From a virus, in IMG/VR virus record IMGVR_UViG_3300025030_000115, positions 1-59,052 of that record: a stretch of DNA of 59,052 nucleotides; one strand, given 5' to 3'. Made by a program: the position numbers and the translations under genes. The notes beneath the pieces are model-generated. The model worked only from the letters and a program-made list of their open reading frames with translations, did not search any database and was not told the origin of the DNA. Of this stretch, positions 23,849 to 31,895 are shown piece by piece; the first letter of the stretch is position 1, and each line of letters starts with the position of its first letter.

Positions 23849-24061
23849 ATGCAACTAGTTATTAATTGGAACTACGACGAGAACGACTGTGAGGATTGTG
23901 GAGTTACTGACTCTACTGGAGCCTGTGCTACATTGGATGGAGAAACAGTTTTTAATAAACCGGCTTCTACTAGTTGTTATGAGGCTGTTTACGTTACCAG
24001 AGAAGAAGTTTTGGAAGCTGTTTTGAAGAAACTGGGTGTAGAAATCATCGACAATTATTAG
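23849..24061 (+). CDS. Hypothetical protein (70 aa)
   Basis: The ATG comes directly after the exonuclease stop, with AAAGGAGGG upstream. NWNYDENDCEDCGVTDSTGACAT gives several Cys and Asp residues. A C-terminal helix REEVLEAVLKKLGVEI ends the protein. The function is unknown. Confidence 0.75.
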   Translation: MQLVINWNYDENDCEDCGVTDSTGACATLDGETVFNKPASTSCYEAVYVTREEVLEAVLKKLGVEIIDNY

Positions 24062-24069
24062 GAGGCCCA

Positions 24070-24384
24070 ATGCTATTCGTCGGAGGAACACAGGACGGGA
24101 GAAATCATAAAATTGCGCCAGTAGAACGCTACATGTTTTACATACCATATTGGGATAAAACAACTGCGTACGGCAGATTTGGCATTACCCACACTGGATC
24201 TACTAAATTATCTACAGAAACCTACACCAGAAGAACTTACACCAACAATGATAGAGATAGGTCTTTTGTGGTAATGGCTTTGGAGTCTATGTCTGGTGAC
24301 GAGGTCATGCACAGCCTTGCTGCAGGGTATTATGAAAATAACCCTATCAAGTGGGCAAATAGTACGGACAGGAGGTACTACTAA
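24070..24384 (+). CDS. Hypothetical phage protein (104 aa)
   Basis: The start follows TAGGAGGCCCA. The product opens MLFVGGTQDGRNHKI, like a widespread small phage protein in which GG.xDG leads a beta-rich domain, and has a helical segment RSFVVMALESMSGDEVMHSL. Its role is unknown. Confidence 0.75.
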   Translation: MLFVGGTQDGRNHKIAPVERYMFYIPYWDKTTAYGRFGITHTGSTKLSTETYTRRTYTNNDRDRSFVVMALESMSGDEVMHSLAAGYYENNPIKWANSTDRRYY

Positions 24385-24385
24385 A

Positions 24386-24589
24386 ATGGACTGGCAAACT
24401 AAAGTGCTGGAAGATGGAAAAATAAAACTGGAGGGTTCTTCCTACGATGGAGCTGGGGCCTTGATCTACACCAAAGCAGATAAAACGTGCGACCTCTTTG
24501 AAATAACCCAATATGGTACAGCAGAAATCTTCTATGGTAACTACCCATACCTTGTAAAAGCGGCAGAAGTAGCTGAATCTTGGACTTAA
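24386..24589 (+). CDS. Hypothetical protein (67 aa)
   Basis: ATG 24386 is chosen because GGAGG lies about 10 bases upstream; an earlier ATG in the same frame lies inside the previous gene. The product (MDWQTKVLEDGKIKLEGSSY) appears to be a small beta-strand protein. It is the last gene before the promoter at 24610. Confidence 0.7.
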   Translation: MDWQTKVLEDGKIKLEGSSYDGAGALIYTKADKTCDLFEITQYGTAEIFYGNYPYLVKAAEVAESWT

Positions 24590-24609
24590 AAATTATTGAA
24601 AAATAAAGC

Positions 24610-24638
24610 TTGACAAACTACCGACCATGTGATATACT
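24610..24638 (+). promoter_or_regulatory. Sigma-70-like promoter of the ssDNA-binding gene
   Basis: TTGACA (24610-24615), a 17-base spacer and TATACT (24633-24638). It shares TTGACAAAC, an internal CCG.CC and TATACTGG with the 12259 promoter. Transcription should start near 24645 and give a leader of about 130 bases. Confidence 0.85.
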
Positions 24639-24660
24639 GGGTCTTCAAAGTGAGAAAAGA

Positions 24661-24762
24661 AAAGGAGGTGATGCTTGTTGCTTGCTTATTAACTATTTAA
24701 ATCTTAACTAGAAACTACTCTAACTTAACACTCTAACTTAATACTCAAAACATTACTCTAAG
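24661..24762 (+). promoter_or_regulatory. G-poor mRNA leader with full anti-SD complement
   Basis: AAAGGAGGTGAT at 24661-24672 matches the whole 16S anti-Shine-Dalgarno tail but is about 100 bases from the gene it precedes. It could only serve a tiny frame (TTG 24675, five codons). From 24685 to 24761 there is a single G, with ACTCTAACTTAA at 24717-24728 and again at 24730-24741. Such unstructured leaders suit autoregulation by a ssDNA-binding protein, as known for T4 gp32. The gene has its own AAGGAG at 24760. Confidence 0.6.
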
Positions 24763-24775
24763 GAGAATCACTCAA

Positions 24776-25648
24776 ATGGCTAAAACTACTAATGACAAAA
24801 TTACCGCTGCATACGAAGAAATGATGAACCTGCTTTCCCCCGAAGAACGCGCTGCGCTTAAGCAGATGACTGGTCAGGATCAGGGAGGTGGTGGTAGCAA
24901 AACTCCTATTGTTAAAATCAACTATAGGGAGAAGACTGCACAGGACGGTACGAAGATCGCTAAAGGTAACTTCTGTGTTGGTCAGAAAAATGCTACGGTA
25001 GACGGTAAGACTGTCATGCTTACGGCTGGTACTGACTTGGGTTCTGAACTCACAGCCGTAATTCTTAAGAAAGGGCAGCAGTTCAGTTTCTGGGACAACG
25101 ATGCTAAGAAGCGTTGCAGCTCGCAGGTTATTTGTGAGCGTGGCGAAGTACCTACCGGATACAATCTTAAAAATGTCTGCAACGACAAAAGCTGCCCTCG
25201 TCGTAAAGATGGAATTGACAAAGGTGATAAATGCACTTGTCAGTACGTTGTCTATCTTCGCCTTCCGGCTGGCACCAAACTGCCTGACGGGACACCTTGC
25301 GAAGTTGCTATGATGTACATTAAAGGCAACTCTTACATGCCTTTCCAAGCTTACATGGAAACTGAACTGAAGAGCATCCCGTCCATCGCTGTCAACACTG
25401 TTCTGTCTACCGAAGAGTGTGAGCAGGGAGCCACTCTGTTTTACGAACTGAAATTCGCTAAGGGTGCTCCGGTTACTAAGGAAGTGTTCACTGAGAATTT
25501 CCAGATGGTAAGCGGAATTAATAAGCAGCTCGTTGAGTACAAAGAAGAGCAAGCTAAAAAGATGCTGGAAGGTCCGAAAGATTCTTCTGGCGGTAGTTCA
25601 TACGGCAATGCTACTGTTGTTAATGACGAAGATAACATCGCATGGTGA
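24776..25648 (+). CDS. Putative single-stranded DNA-binding protein (gp32-like)
   Basis: Coats ssDNA in replication and recombination. Evidence is indirect: a central domain with a Cys-rich possible zinc site (Cys135, Cys140, Cys153, Cys155 in CNDKSC...CTC), where T4 gp32 also has zinc, basic/aromatic strands, and a flexible C-terminal part ending in acidic DEDNIAW, like the partner-binding tails of SSB proteins. It has its own strong promoter and leader and is followed by a terminator, as for a highly made protein. I do not see a direct family match, so the name is a proposal. Confidence 0.7.
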   Translation: MAKTTNDKITAAYEEMMNLLSPEERAALKQMTGQDQGGGGSKTPIVKINYREKTAQDGTKIAKGNFCVGQKNATVDGKTVMLTAGTDLGSELTAVILKKGQQFSFWDNDAKKRCSSQVICERGEVPTGYNLKNVCNDKSCPRRKDGIDKGDKCTCQYVVYLRLPAGTKLPDGTPCEVAMMYIKGNSYMPFQAYMETELKSIPSIAVNTVLSTEECEQGATLFYELKFAKGAPVTKEVFTENFQMVSGINKQLVEYKEEQAKKMLEGPKDSSGGSSYGNATVVNDEDNIAW

Positions 25649-25659
25649 TCTAAGTAATT

Positions 25660-25673
25660 TAGGTAATTACCTA
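25660..25673. repeat. Recurrent 14-bp palindrome, copy 2
   Basis: TAGGTAATTACCTA lies between the ssDNA-binding gene stop and the terminator hairpin. The surrounding 25 bases (25654-25678) are identical to the reverse complement of 38188-38212, where the palindrome likewise lies between a stop codon and a terminator. Confidence 0.85.
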
Positions 25674-25676
25674 TTT

Positions 25677-25703
25677 AGGAGGGTTTCGGCCCTCCTTACT
25701 TTT
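25677..25703 (+). terminator. Rho-independent terminator after the ssDNA-binding gene
   Basis: The 7-bp stem AGGAGGG/CCCTCCT (25677-25683 and 25690-25696) has a TTTCGG loop, then TTACTTTT. It probably ends or thins the abundant transcript from the promoter at 24610. No clear promoter precedes the next gene, so read-through may supply it. Confidence 0.85.
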
Positions 25704-25724
25704 AACTAATAAGGAGGCTATAAA

Positions 25725-26054
25725 ATGTTTAGCATTTTCAACCGTAAGGCAGACAAGAAATTTACCGCAGCAATTTCTGGCATTGAGAAGTACGTAGCTA
25801 AATTTGAAGAAGCTGCTAAAGCTGCCGACACAGAGATGCAAGCAGAAGAAGATAGGCTGGGCAAACTTGTGGATAAGGCTGACAAAGCCACTGAAGCGGC
25901 TTACGAGATGTACCGTCAGATTGAAATTAAGGCAATTGAGAAAGTTGACGAAGCAACGGCTAAAGCAGAAGCCCGTAAAGCAGAACTGCTGGCTATTGCA
26001 ACTAAGGCTAAAACTGCTGTAGAGAATCATAGGAAAATTTACCTGTCTAACTAA
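25725..26054 (+). CDS. Ala/Lys/Glu-rich coiled-coil protein (109 aa)
   Basis: After MFSIFNRKADKKF, nearly the whole protein is one long amphipathic helix rich in Ala, Lys and Glu (for example EEAAKAADTEMQAEED). No enzyme motif is seen. The start follows AAGGAGGC. A structural or scaffolding role is possible. Confidence 0.75.
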   Translation: MFSIFNRKADKKFTAAISGIEKYVAKFEEAAKAADTEMQAEEDRLGKLVDKADKATEAAYEMYRQIEIKAIEKVDEATAKAEARKAELLAIATKAKTAVENHRKIYLSN

Positions 26055-26066
26055 CCGGATAACTAC

Positions 26067-27038
26067 ATGAATAGCAAATTCTTAGCTGTAGCAGATTGTC
26101 ATTTCAAGTTCCTTAACGGAGTAAATAAGAAGTGGCAGCGAGCCAGATACAAAAAGTTCATAGATGATATCGTTGCTAAGTGTGTCGAGGAAGGCTTTAT
26201 TCTCATAATTGCCGGAGACACATTTGAGTCAATAAACCCTAAGAGAGATGAGTTAAAAACTTTTCTCTACTTCCTACACTCCTTAGAAAAGAACAAAATA
26301 ACAACTCTCTTAGTAAGTGGCAACCATGAGACGATTTCATCCGGCAGTAGTATTTTGGACTACTTAGAACTATCTAGGTTCTCTAACTTATACTACAGGA
26401 AAAATTACGTAGCAAATGACACGACATATCATCTGGTAAATCACGATAGCATCCACTCTTACAAGCCAACGCTAAACAAGCACAACGTACTCATCTCACA
26501 TTTCCGTTGCACAGTAAACAAATTTATAACCGAAGAAATTAACGTAGCTGAATTTACTAGCCCCTATGATCTATGCATTGTAGGGGATATTCATTCTCCG
26601 TTTGATTTTGGCAATGTATGGTACTGCAACAATCCAATCAACAAAGAATTTGAAGCAGAACCTAACTGCGGTTATTTAGAGGTTAGAAGGAAACTTACAG
26701 GATGGGACGTTCAGCGAATACCTACAGACTATCCTGCTCTGGTATTTAAGAAGTGTAATGCTAAAGAGTATGATACGTTAGATATCAAAGACACTGAAAA
26801 CTTCTACAAAATAGAAGTGGCAGGTAGTCCTCAAGAATTAAGGTTAGTGCAGCCTATCCCTAACTCCATTCTTCATAAAATTCCTTTGGTGCCAGCTTCG
26901 CTAAAGGTCGAAGAGGGAGACTCTGAAATAGTCGGAAGCACTGGCGGCGAAGAAGGACTAATCAGTTACATGAAATCAATGAAATATTCAGATCAACTTG
27001 TGTCAGACATGCTAACTGAATTAGGGAGGGAACTGTGA
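26067..27038 (+). CDS. SbcD/Mre11-like nuclease subunit (T4 gp47-like)
   Basis: Calcineurin-fold nuclease that with SbcC processes DNA ends. Motifs: ADCHF (Asp8, His10), IIAGDTFES (Asp51), SGNHET (near 88), ISHFRC and VGDIHS. Fits phage recombination nucleases gp47/D12. The start codon follows TAACTACATG with only a weak ribosome site. It is followed, after one small gene, by the SbcC partner; all are overlapping. Confidence 0.88.
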   Translation: MNSKFLAVADCHFKFLNGVNKKWQRARYKKFIDDIVAKCVEEGFILIIAGDTFESINPKRDELKTFLYFLHSLEKNKITTLLVSGNHETISSGSSILDYLELSRFSNLYYRKNYVANDTTYHLVNHDSIHSYKPTLNKHNVLISHFRCTVNKFITEEINVAEFTSPYDLCIVGDIHSPFDFGNVWYCNNPINKEFEAEPNCGYLEVRRKLTGWDVQRIPTDYPALVFKKCNAKEYDTLDIKDTENFYKIEVAGSPQELRLVQPIPNSILHKIPLVPASLKVEEGDSEIVGSTGGEEGLISYMKSMKYSDQLVSDMLTELGREL

Positions 27039-27379
27039 ACTGCATCGAAGTAGCCACCTTTACTGCTCAAATCTACGTAGGACTAAAAGTGGGCTATGGT
27101 ATTTATGAACATCCGGCTGTCGAGGCACACCGTATTTGTCAAACCTATTGTGACAAAGTAAAACTATGTGTAACTGTAACTCCGACAGCCTTTCATTACG
27201 TAGATGGTAATGAGGAGGGGGTTATCGTAGGACTTATAAATTATCCTAGATTTCCTTCTACTCCTGAGAAGATAACCGAACAGGCCGTAGAACTTGCCAA
27301 ATTACTTAAAGAAGGGCTTAACCAAAACCGAGTTAGCATCGTAACGCCTACTAAAACCATAATGCTAGGAGAGCCATGA
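27035..27379 (+). CDS. Conserved phage protein between sbcD- and sbcC-like genes (114 aa)
   Basis: GTG 27035 follows GGGAGGG at 4-5 bases and overlaps the sbcD-like stop. The C-terminal two thirds (CVTVTPTAFHYVDGNEEGVIVGLINYPRFP...) looks like a small globular protein found in various phages; I know no function. Its place between two subunits of one complex, with overlaps at both ends, hints at a shared role. Confidence 0.8.
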   Translation: MNCIEVATFTAQIYVGLKVGYGIYEHPAVEAHRICQTYCDKVKLCVTVTPTAFHYVDGNEEGVIVGLINYPRFPSTPEKITEQAVELAKLLKEGLNQNRVSIVTPTKTIMLGEP

Positions 27380-29250
27380 TAGTATTCAAAAAGATAATCG
27401 CTAAGGACTGCTTTGCTTTTGAATACTTAGAGTTCGATTTCATTTCTGGAATTCATAGCATTGTAGGGGTTAACGGAGCAAGTAAGACAAGCCTCCTCTT
27501 AGCACTGTCGCAAGGATTGTTCAACAAGAACCCCAAGAACACAAGGATAGACGATGTATCGAATTACATTACAGGCCAGCCTTATGAAATTAAAATCTTC
27601 TTCGATAAAGACGGGGATCAATTTGAAATCACTAACTCCAGAAAAAGTGGAAGCATCAATGTCAAGGTTAATGGAAAGGACATTTCCCTCAAAACCATTC
27701 CACAAAATCTAGAGCTGATTAAGAGGATTATTGGAGACGAGTATTCAACTTTTATTAATGTAACTTACCAAGCCTCTGATTCAGCACTTGACTTGCTAGA
27801 AGAATCCAGCGATGCAGCTAGAAAGAACTTCATCAGTAAGATTCTTAAGTTTGACGAGTTAGATGAAAAGCTGGCTAACTGCAAAGAGAAACTGAAAAGA
27901 CTCAAAGTTATTCACAAAGACAAACAGGATCAACTGAGTCAATGGCAAGGTAATTTGCTGCCAATGCGAGAAGTAGTTGAGAAGGTCGATATTTCTAAGT
28001 TGATTAAAGAGGTAAATCTCAGGCTAAAGGCGAGAGATTCAGCAGATTGGTATAGAAACGACAGATCAATCGCTAAGGTAGAAGAAGCCGCTAAAAGGAA
28101 AGCCTACAATGAGTACAAGAACGCAGTAGCTCAGATAGATATTGTAAGGGCTAAGTTAAGTGCTATTGAAGTGCCTTCTAGGAGTTCTGAGGTTGTTGAG
28201 AAAGAGCTGGTTAAATCAAATGAAGAACTAACTAGAGTACGATCTTCCTATACCGAGGCAGAAAATAAGCTAAATGAACTTCAAGAGCCAGAGTTAACTT
28301 GTTCTAGATGTGGCCAATCGGTAGCCGCAGAGCAAGCCCTTACGATGTATCAAGAAGATGTAGCTAAGTTTACTTCGCAGTTGAATGAAGCAAAACAGGA
28401 ACGAGGTAGGTTAATAAATATCATCAACGAACTCTCAGAACAAAAGAGAGTGTGGTCTGCTATATCTGAGTTAAGTAGTAGGAAAGATATTTTAGAAAGT
28501 GCTTTGGTAGTTGTTGAAGAGGCTGATGAAGCAAGTTACAATAAGGCTTGTGCTGACCATGACTATGCTACTCAGAACTATCGAGAAGCGGTAGAAGCAC
28601 ACACTAAAGCTACAAATGATTTAAACGCAGCGATTAGACACAACGACATGTCAGCTATGATGGAAAAGTTGAACAAGGAAGCAGCTGAGTCTAATAAACA
28701 AGCTACGGTAAGGATTAGCAAACTCACTGAAGAACTCCAAGAAGTAGAAAAGAGAATGGACCTTCTGGACAACTGGACGAGAATTCTTGGGCCTAATGGT
28801 TACAGAGTCCATAGCATGAGCCGGTTCCTTAAAGTGCTAAATCAGACTATGGATAAATATGCCGATATCATTTCAGGTGGGAGGATTAAATGCACCTTCT
28901 ATGTTACTGAAGAAGGTAAAGTAGACTTCTCTGTAGTGGACCCCGATAAGAAAGTGCCGTTCGCTAATTGGAGTAAGGGAGAGCAAGCTAGGGTTAAACT
29001 TGCCTGCCTCTTTTCGGTCATTGAGTTGCTGGAAGTCATGGGGTCTGCAAGCTACAACGTGCTAGTGCTAGATGAAATATTTAGCGCACTAGATGACGAA
29101 GGAAAGGAGGGGTTATTTGAAGTACTTTCTTATTTACGATCTAATGGTAAGTGCATCTACACTATCAGTCACACACCTTTGGTCAATCCTGTGGTGTTCG
29201 ACAGTGCTATTCAAGTGGTGAAGGAAAATGGGTTGGCTAGGATAATCTGA
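27376..29250 (+). CDS. SbcC/Rad50-like ATPase (T4 gp46-like)
   Basis: SMC-type ATPase partner of the gp47-like nuclease. The P-loop is GVNGASKT (31-38), with Ser where the last Gly of the usual GxGKS is expected. Long coiled coils flank a CSRCG zinc hook (Cys309, Cys312). The signature region is WSKGEQARVKLA and Walker B is LVLDEIFSALDDEG near 560-575, then the His-loop TISHTP. 624 aa, slightly larger than T4 gp46. Overlaps both neighbours. Confidence 0.9.
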   Translation: MIVFKKIIAKDCFAFEYLEFDFISGIHSIVGVNGASKTSLLLALSQGLFNKNPKNTRIDDVSNYITGQPYEIKIFFDKDGDQFEITNSRKSGSINVKVNGKDISLKTIPQNLELIKRIIGDEYSTFINVTYQASDSALDLLEESSDAARKNFISKILKFDELDEKLANCKEKLKRLKVIHKDKQDQLSQWQGNLLPMREVVEKVDISKLIKEVNLRLKARDSADWYRNDRSIAKVEEAAKRKAYNEYKNAVAQIDIVRAKLSAIEVPSRSSEVVEKELVKSNEELTRVRSSYTEAENKLNELQEPELTCSRCGQSVAAEQALTMYQEDVAKFTSQLNEAKQERGRLINIINELSEQKRVWSAISELSSRKDILESALVVVEEADEASYNKACADHDYATQNYREAVEAHTKATNDLNAAIRHNDMSAMMEKLNKEAAESNKQATVRISKLTEELQEVEKRMDLLDNWTRILGPNGYRVHSMSRFLKVLNQTMDKYADIISGGRIKCTFYVTEEGKVDFSVVDPDKKVPFANWSKGEQARVKLACLFSVIELLEVMGSASYNVLVLDEIFSALDDEGKEGLFEVLSYLRSNGKCIYTISHTPLVNPVVFDSAIQVVKENGLARII

Positions 29251-30767
29251 TGCTAGAAATAAAAGAAATAGATGTAGATAAAATCATAGAGCTAACCATA
29301 GAGATACAGCAAGCTAAATTTTATCCTGCTAAAAGAAAAATTCTCATATCATCTTTAACGTCACTAAAAGAATCTGAGAAATGGTTGCTCACTTTTTGTT
29401 GTTGGCAGTGCTTGTTCAACCCAAGGTTCAAAGCTATAGACGCAGATAAACTCTGTCTGTATGAACCAGCAAAAGCCAACAAAGCTACCTTTCAAGACTT
29501 CCTGAAAACAGTTAAGAAGTTTGACAGTAAAAGAGTCTCTCCGTCCCGTTTAAAACCGCTGCTACAGTTCCTAGCAAACTGCGGCGAGAAGCACCGAAAC
29601 TTTTACCTCTCACTCTTCACCAAGGATTTTATAAACTATTTTCCAGCCCTTGAAATACAAACCTTATTAGACCTAGACAGCATCAGTGGAGAGAAAGTGT
29701 ACGGAGAACCTGAGTACCTAAAGACTAGTTTTTCTGAGCTACGTTACCCCGTATCTCTACGCAGAATATCATCTAAAAAACTGACTCCTTACATTATCGC
29801 TAAAGAGCCTCTGTCAACGATGCTGTTAACAAAAACAGAAGAAGGTTACAAAAGAGTTGTCAAATCGCCTCACATAAAGATTGATATAAAACTTTCAACA
29901 ACTCCTAGATTCGCTGTTGCTGGTTTCTATGATTTAGACACGTATTATCCTACTGACTATTTTAGCTATTGGGAAAGTTGTGCTGTGTATCTTAAAGGGA
30001 TTGATCTTGACCAGCACCTTTATAGCAACCGAATAAGTGACCTAAATAACTTCGTAGATAGGAGCATGTTGGTACACACAGATTCTTCTAAGTCATATTT
30101 TGCAACGTCTGAGCAAGAAGTTATAGACGCTATTGCAGACTTGGCTAAAGGGTCAATGATTTCAGATATCTTAGTTTTGGATTCTGAGAGTACCAGAACC
30201 GGAGAAGCCTACCGAATTACTTGCAGAACTGCTTCAGGTATTATTGAGAGTGTATCTGAGAATTACATTTCTGTGTGGGCTAATGGGGAGTTGGTAAATT
30301 GCTACTACAAATTTGAAGGAAAAGAACAAGCTCTGCTGACTGCTCCTGAATTACTTAAAGATCGTGTTATGGAGTTCTACTACGTCAAAATAGGTAATAC
30401 CGAATACTCCATCGGGAAGGGGGTGTGCTGGCATCGTGAAAGGTGGAGGGAGATGCGGCTGAGAGGGACTAACGTATGGATTGATAAATGTGCGTTGTGT
30501 GGCTCTACTCAACATAAACACGCTAATAGAGGCGTCTGCATTTCCTGCGAAGCCAACCTTCATTACTACTATGATACTTACGGCGTGAATAGTTGGATAC
30601 AACCTAGCCAGCAAATGATTAAGAAACGCTATGAGTCAGTTTGGAAGCCTACCGCTTTAAATTTGGTTAAGTACAGGTATAAAGGGACAACACTAGAAGC
30701 TAATGAAATGGGTGAGTGGAGATTCGTCCAAGGAGATTTAAATGAACAAGAAATTTCAGAAACTTAA
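29250..30767 (+). CDS. 505-aa protein with ligase-like ends and a zinc finger, function unknown
   Basis: The N-terminal 130 residues (IQQAKFYPAKRKIL, CCWQCLFNPRFKAID, FLKTVKKFDSKRV, LFTKDFINYFPAL) recall the helical DNA-binding domain of ATP ligases, and ELLKDRVMEFYYVKIG...CWHRER near residues 371-396 recalls a ligase OB-fold end. No KxDG nucleophile motif is seen between them. A zinc finger CALCGSTQH...CISC follows at about 413-432. It could be a degenerate or divergent nucleotidyltransferase. This is a by-eye reading. It overlaps sbcC-like gene by one base. Confidence 0.8.
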   Translation: MLEIKEIDVDKIIELTIEIQQAKFYPAKRKILISSLTSLKESEKWLLTFCCWQCLFNPRFKAIDADKLCLYEPAKANKATFQDFLKTVKKFDSKRVSPSRLKPLLQFLANCGEKHRNFYLSLFTKDFINYFPALEIQTLLDLDSISGEKVYGEPEYLKTSFSELRYPVSLRRISSKKLTPYIIAKEPLSTMLLTKTEEGYKRVVKSPHIKIDIKLSTTPRFAVAGFYDLDTYYPTDYFSYWESCAVYLKGIDLDQHLYSNRISDLNNFVDRSMLVHTDSSKSYFATSEQEVIDAIADLAKGSMISDILVLDSESTRTGEAYRITCRTASGIIESVSENYISVWANGELVNCYYKFEGKEQALLTAPELLKDRVMEFYYVKIGNTEYSIGKGVCWHRERWREMRLRGTNVWIDKCALCGSTQHKHANRGVCISCEANLHYYYDTYGVNSWIQPSQQMIKKRYESVWKPTALNLVKYRYKGTTLEANEMGEWRFVQGDLNEQEISET

Positions 30768-31164
30768 AGATAATATGACAGATGAACAGAAAGAAGCTGT
30801 GCTAGCTAAATTGAAAGAAGCCAGAGAAGAACTTTACAACATGTCTCAAGAAGATCTGATCGAATTGCATAGAAGTACAACTGCTAAATGTCTGGAAGTT
30901 ATGATGAAGAAGAACAATGATTATACTTCTGGCGGCAGTGTCTTTGCCAACTTTAATGGTTCAACTATTCTAGGAGTTCACCCTGTAATCGGGATTCTTC
31001 TAAGGTCTATGGACAAGTTTAAGAGAATCCAAACCTTCGTAACTACCGGAGGGCTTGCTGTAGAAGGCGAAGGAGTTTTGGACGCTATAGATGACGTGGT
31101 AAATTACATGATACTTGCTAAAGGGATTATCATTGAGCAGCAACGCAGAGGTAGTAATGACTAA
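30742..31164 (+). CDS. DUF1599-like (nucleotide modification-associated) protein
   Basis: ATG 30742 has AAGGAG about 9 bases upstream and overlaps the previous gene by 26 bases. KKNNDYTSGGSVFANFNGS, then LLRSMDKFKRIQTFV and DAIDDVVNYMILAKG fit the DUF1599/Nmad1 pattern (K.nDY....FaNF...DK..Ri...D..nY). Members are common in phages and linked by context to modified nucleotide pathways; the reaction is not known. Confidence 0.78.
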   Translation: MNKKFQKLKDNMTDEQKEAVLAKLKEAREELYNMSQEDLIELHRSTTAKCLEVMMKKNNDYTSGGSVFANFNGSTILGVHPVIGILLRSMDKFKRIQTFVTTGGLAVEGEGVLDAIDDVVNYMILAKGIIIEQQRRGSND

Positions 31165-31321
31165 AAATGACTGTAGTGTTATCTCGTACATAGATGAAGA
31201 ATGTTCATGTGTAAGAACTTTTAAGTATTGGTACCTAGGAGCAGCGCAGCAGAAAGTAGAGGCTCTAAAGAAACTTGGCTATAAGTATGTATGGTGTTTT
31301 AAAAACAACCGTCAGGTGTAA
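31157..31321 (+). CDS. Hypothetical protein (54 aa)
   Basis: ATG 31157 lies in the end of the previous gene (8-base overlap) after AGAGGTAG. The product MTKNDCSVISYIDEECSC ends with a YKYVWCFKNNRQV strand. An in-frame start 42 bases earlier would overlap too far. The function is unknown. Confidence 0.65.
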   Translation: MTKNDCSVISYIDEECSCVRTFKYWYLGAAQQKVEALKKLGYKYVWCFKNNRQV

Positions 31322-31333
31322 AAAGGAAAGTTA

Positions 31334-31867
31334 ATGATTATAGGTATAGATCAATCCAAGCGAAGCACTGCCGTTGTCTGCATGGATTTGGCTGGTAGGT
31401 TAGTTGACTTCCTTCTCATAAATCCTCCTAAAGAACTTGACGGAGAAGTTCTTATAAGTTATCAATGGGACCTTATAGATAGTTTTGTGAGTGCTTACCA
31501 AAAGGATTTGAAAGGTATAGCTCTGGAAGGACTCAGCTTTAATTCTGTAGGCTCTGGTAAAGACTTGCTTGCAGGGATTTTTTGGGCAGTACGGCTAAAC
31601 CTGTACAAGAAGTTTCCTGAAATACCTGTCGGAGTTATTCCTTCTGCAAGTTGGCGTAGCGCATTTATTGACAAAGAGAAGCGGAAGAAGATTAAGGAGT
31701 TGGGTATTAAAGATGGTCTGAAAAAGGCTACTGTAGATGAACTTCCTTTCGAGGTACGTGTTAGGTTTGAGAACTATATTCGTGAGAACGGAATTAAGAA
31801 AGAGGCTCTTTGGGATTTGGCTGATGCGTTTGGGATAGCGAAGTATCGTTTGAGTTTGGAGAATTAA
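31334..31867 (+). CDS. RuvC-like Holliday junction resolvase
   Basis: RNase H-fold nuclease. GIDQSKRST has the first catalytic Asp (Asp6), LEGLSF near 64 gives Glu, and the C-terminal ALWDLADAFGIAKY supplies the final acidic pair. Length (177 aa) matches RuvC. It would resolve recombination branches before packaging, with the SbcCD-like pair and SF2 helicase upstream. The start codon is ATG 31334, after AAAAGGAAAGTTA. Confidence 0.85.
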   Translation: MIIGIDQSKRSTAVVCMDLAGRLVDFLLINPPKELDGEVLISYQWDLIDSFVSAYQKDLKGIALEGLSFNSVGSGKDLLAGIFWAVRLNLYKKFPEIPVGVIPSASWRSAFIDKEKRKKIKELGIKDGLKKATVDELPFEVRVRFENYIRENGIKKEALWDLADAFGIAKYRLSLEN

Positions 31868-31895
31868 ATTTGAAAATTTGGTAGGAAGGTGTTTT

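Noticed and set aside
24758-25552. 264-codon minus-strand frame across the ssDNA-binding gene
   Set aside because: It opposes a gene with its own promoter, leader and terminator, and its product has no domain character.
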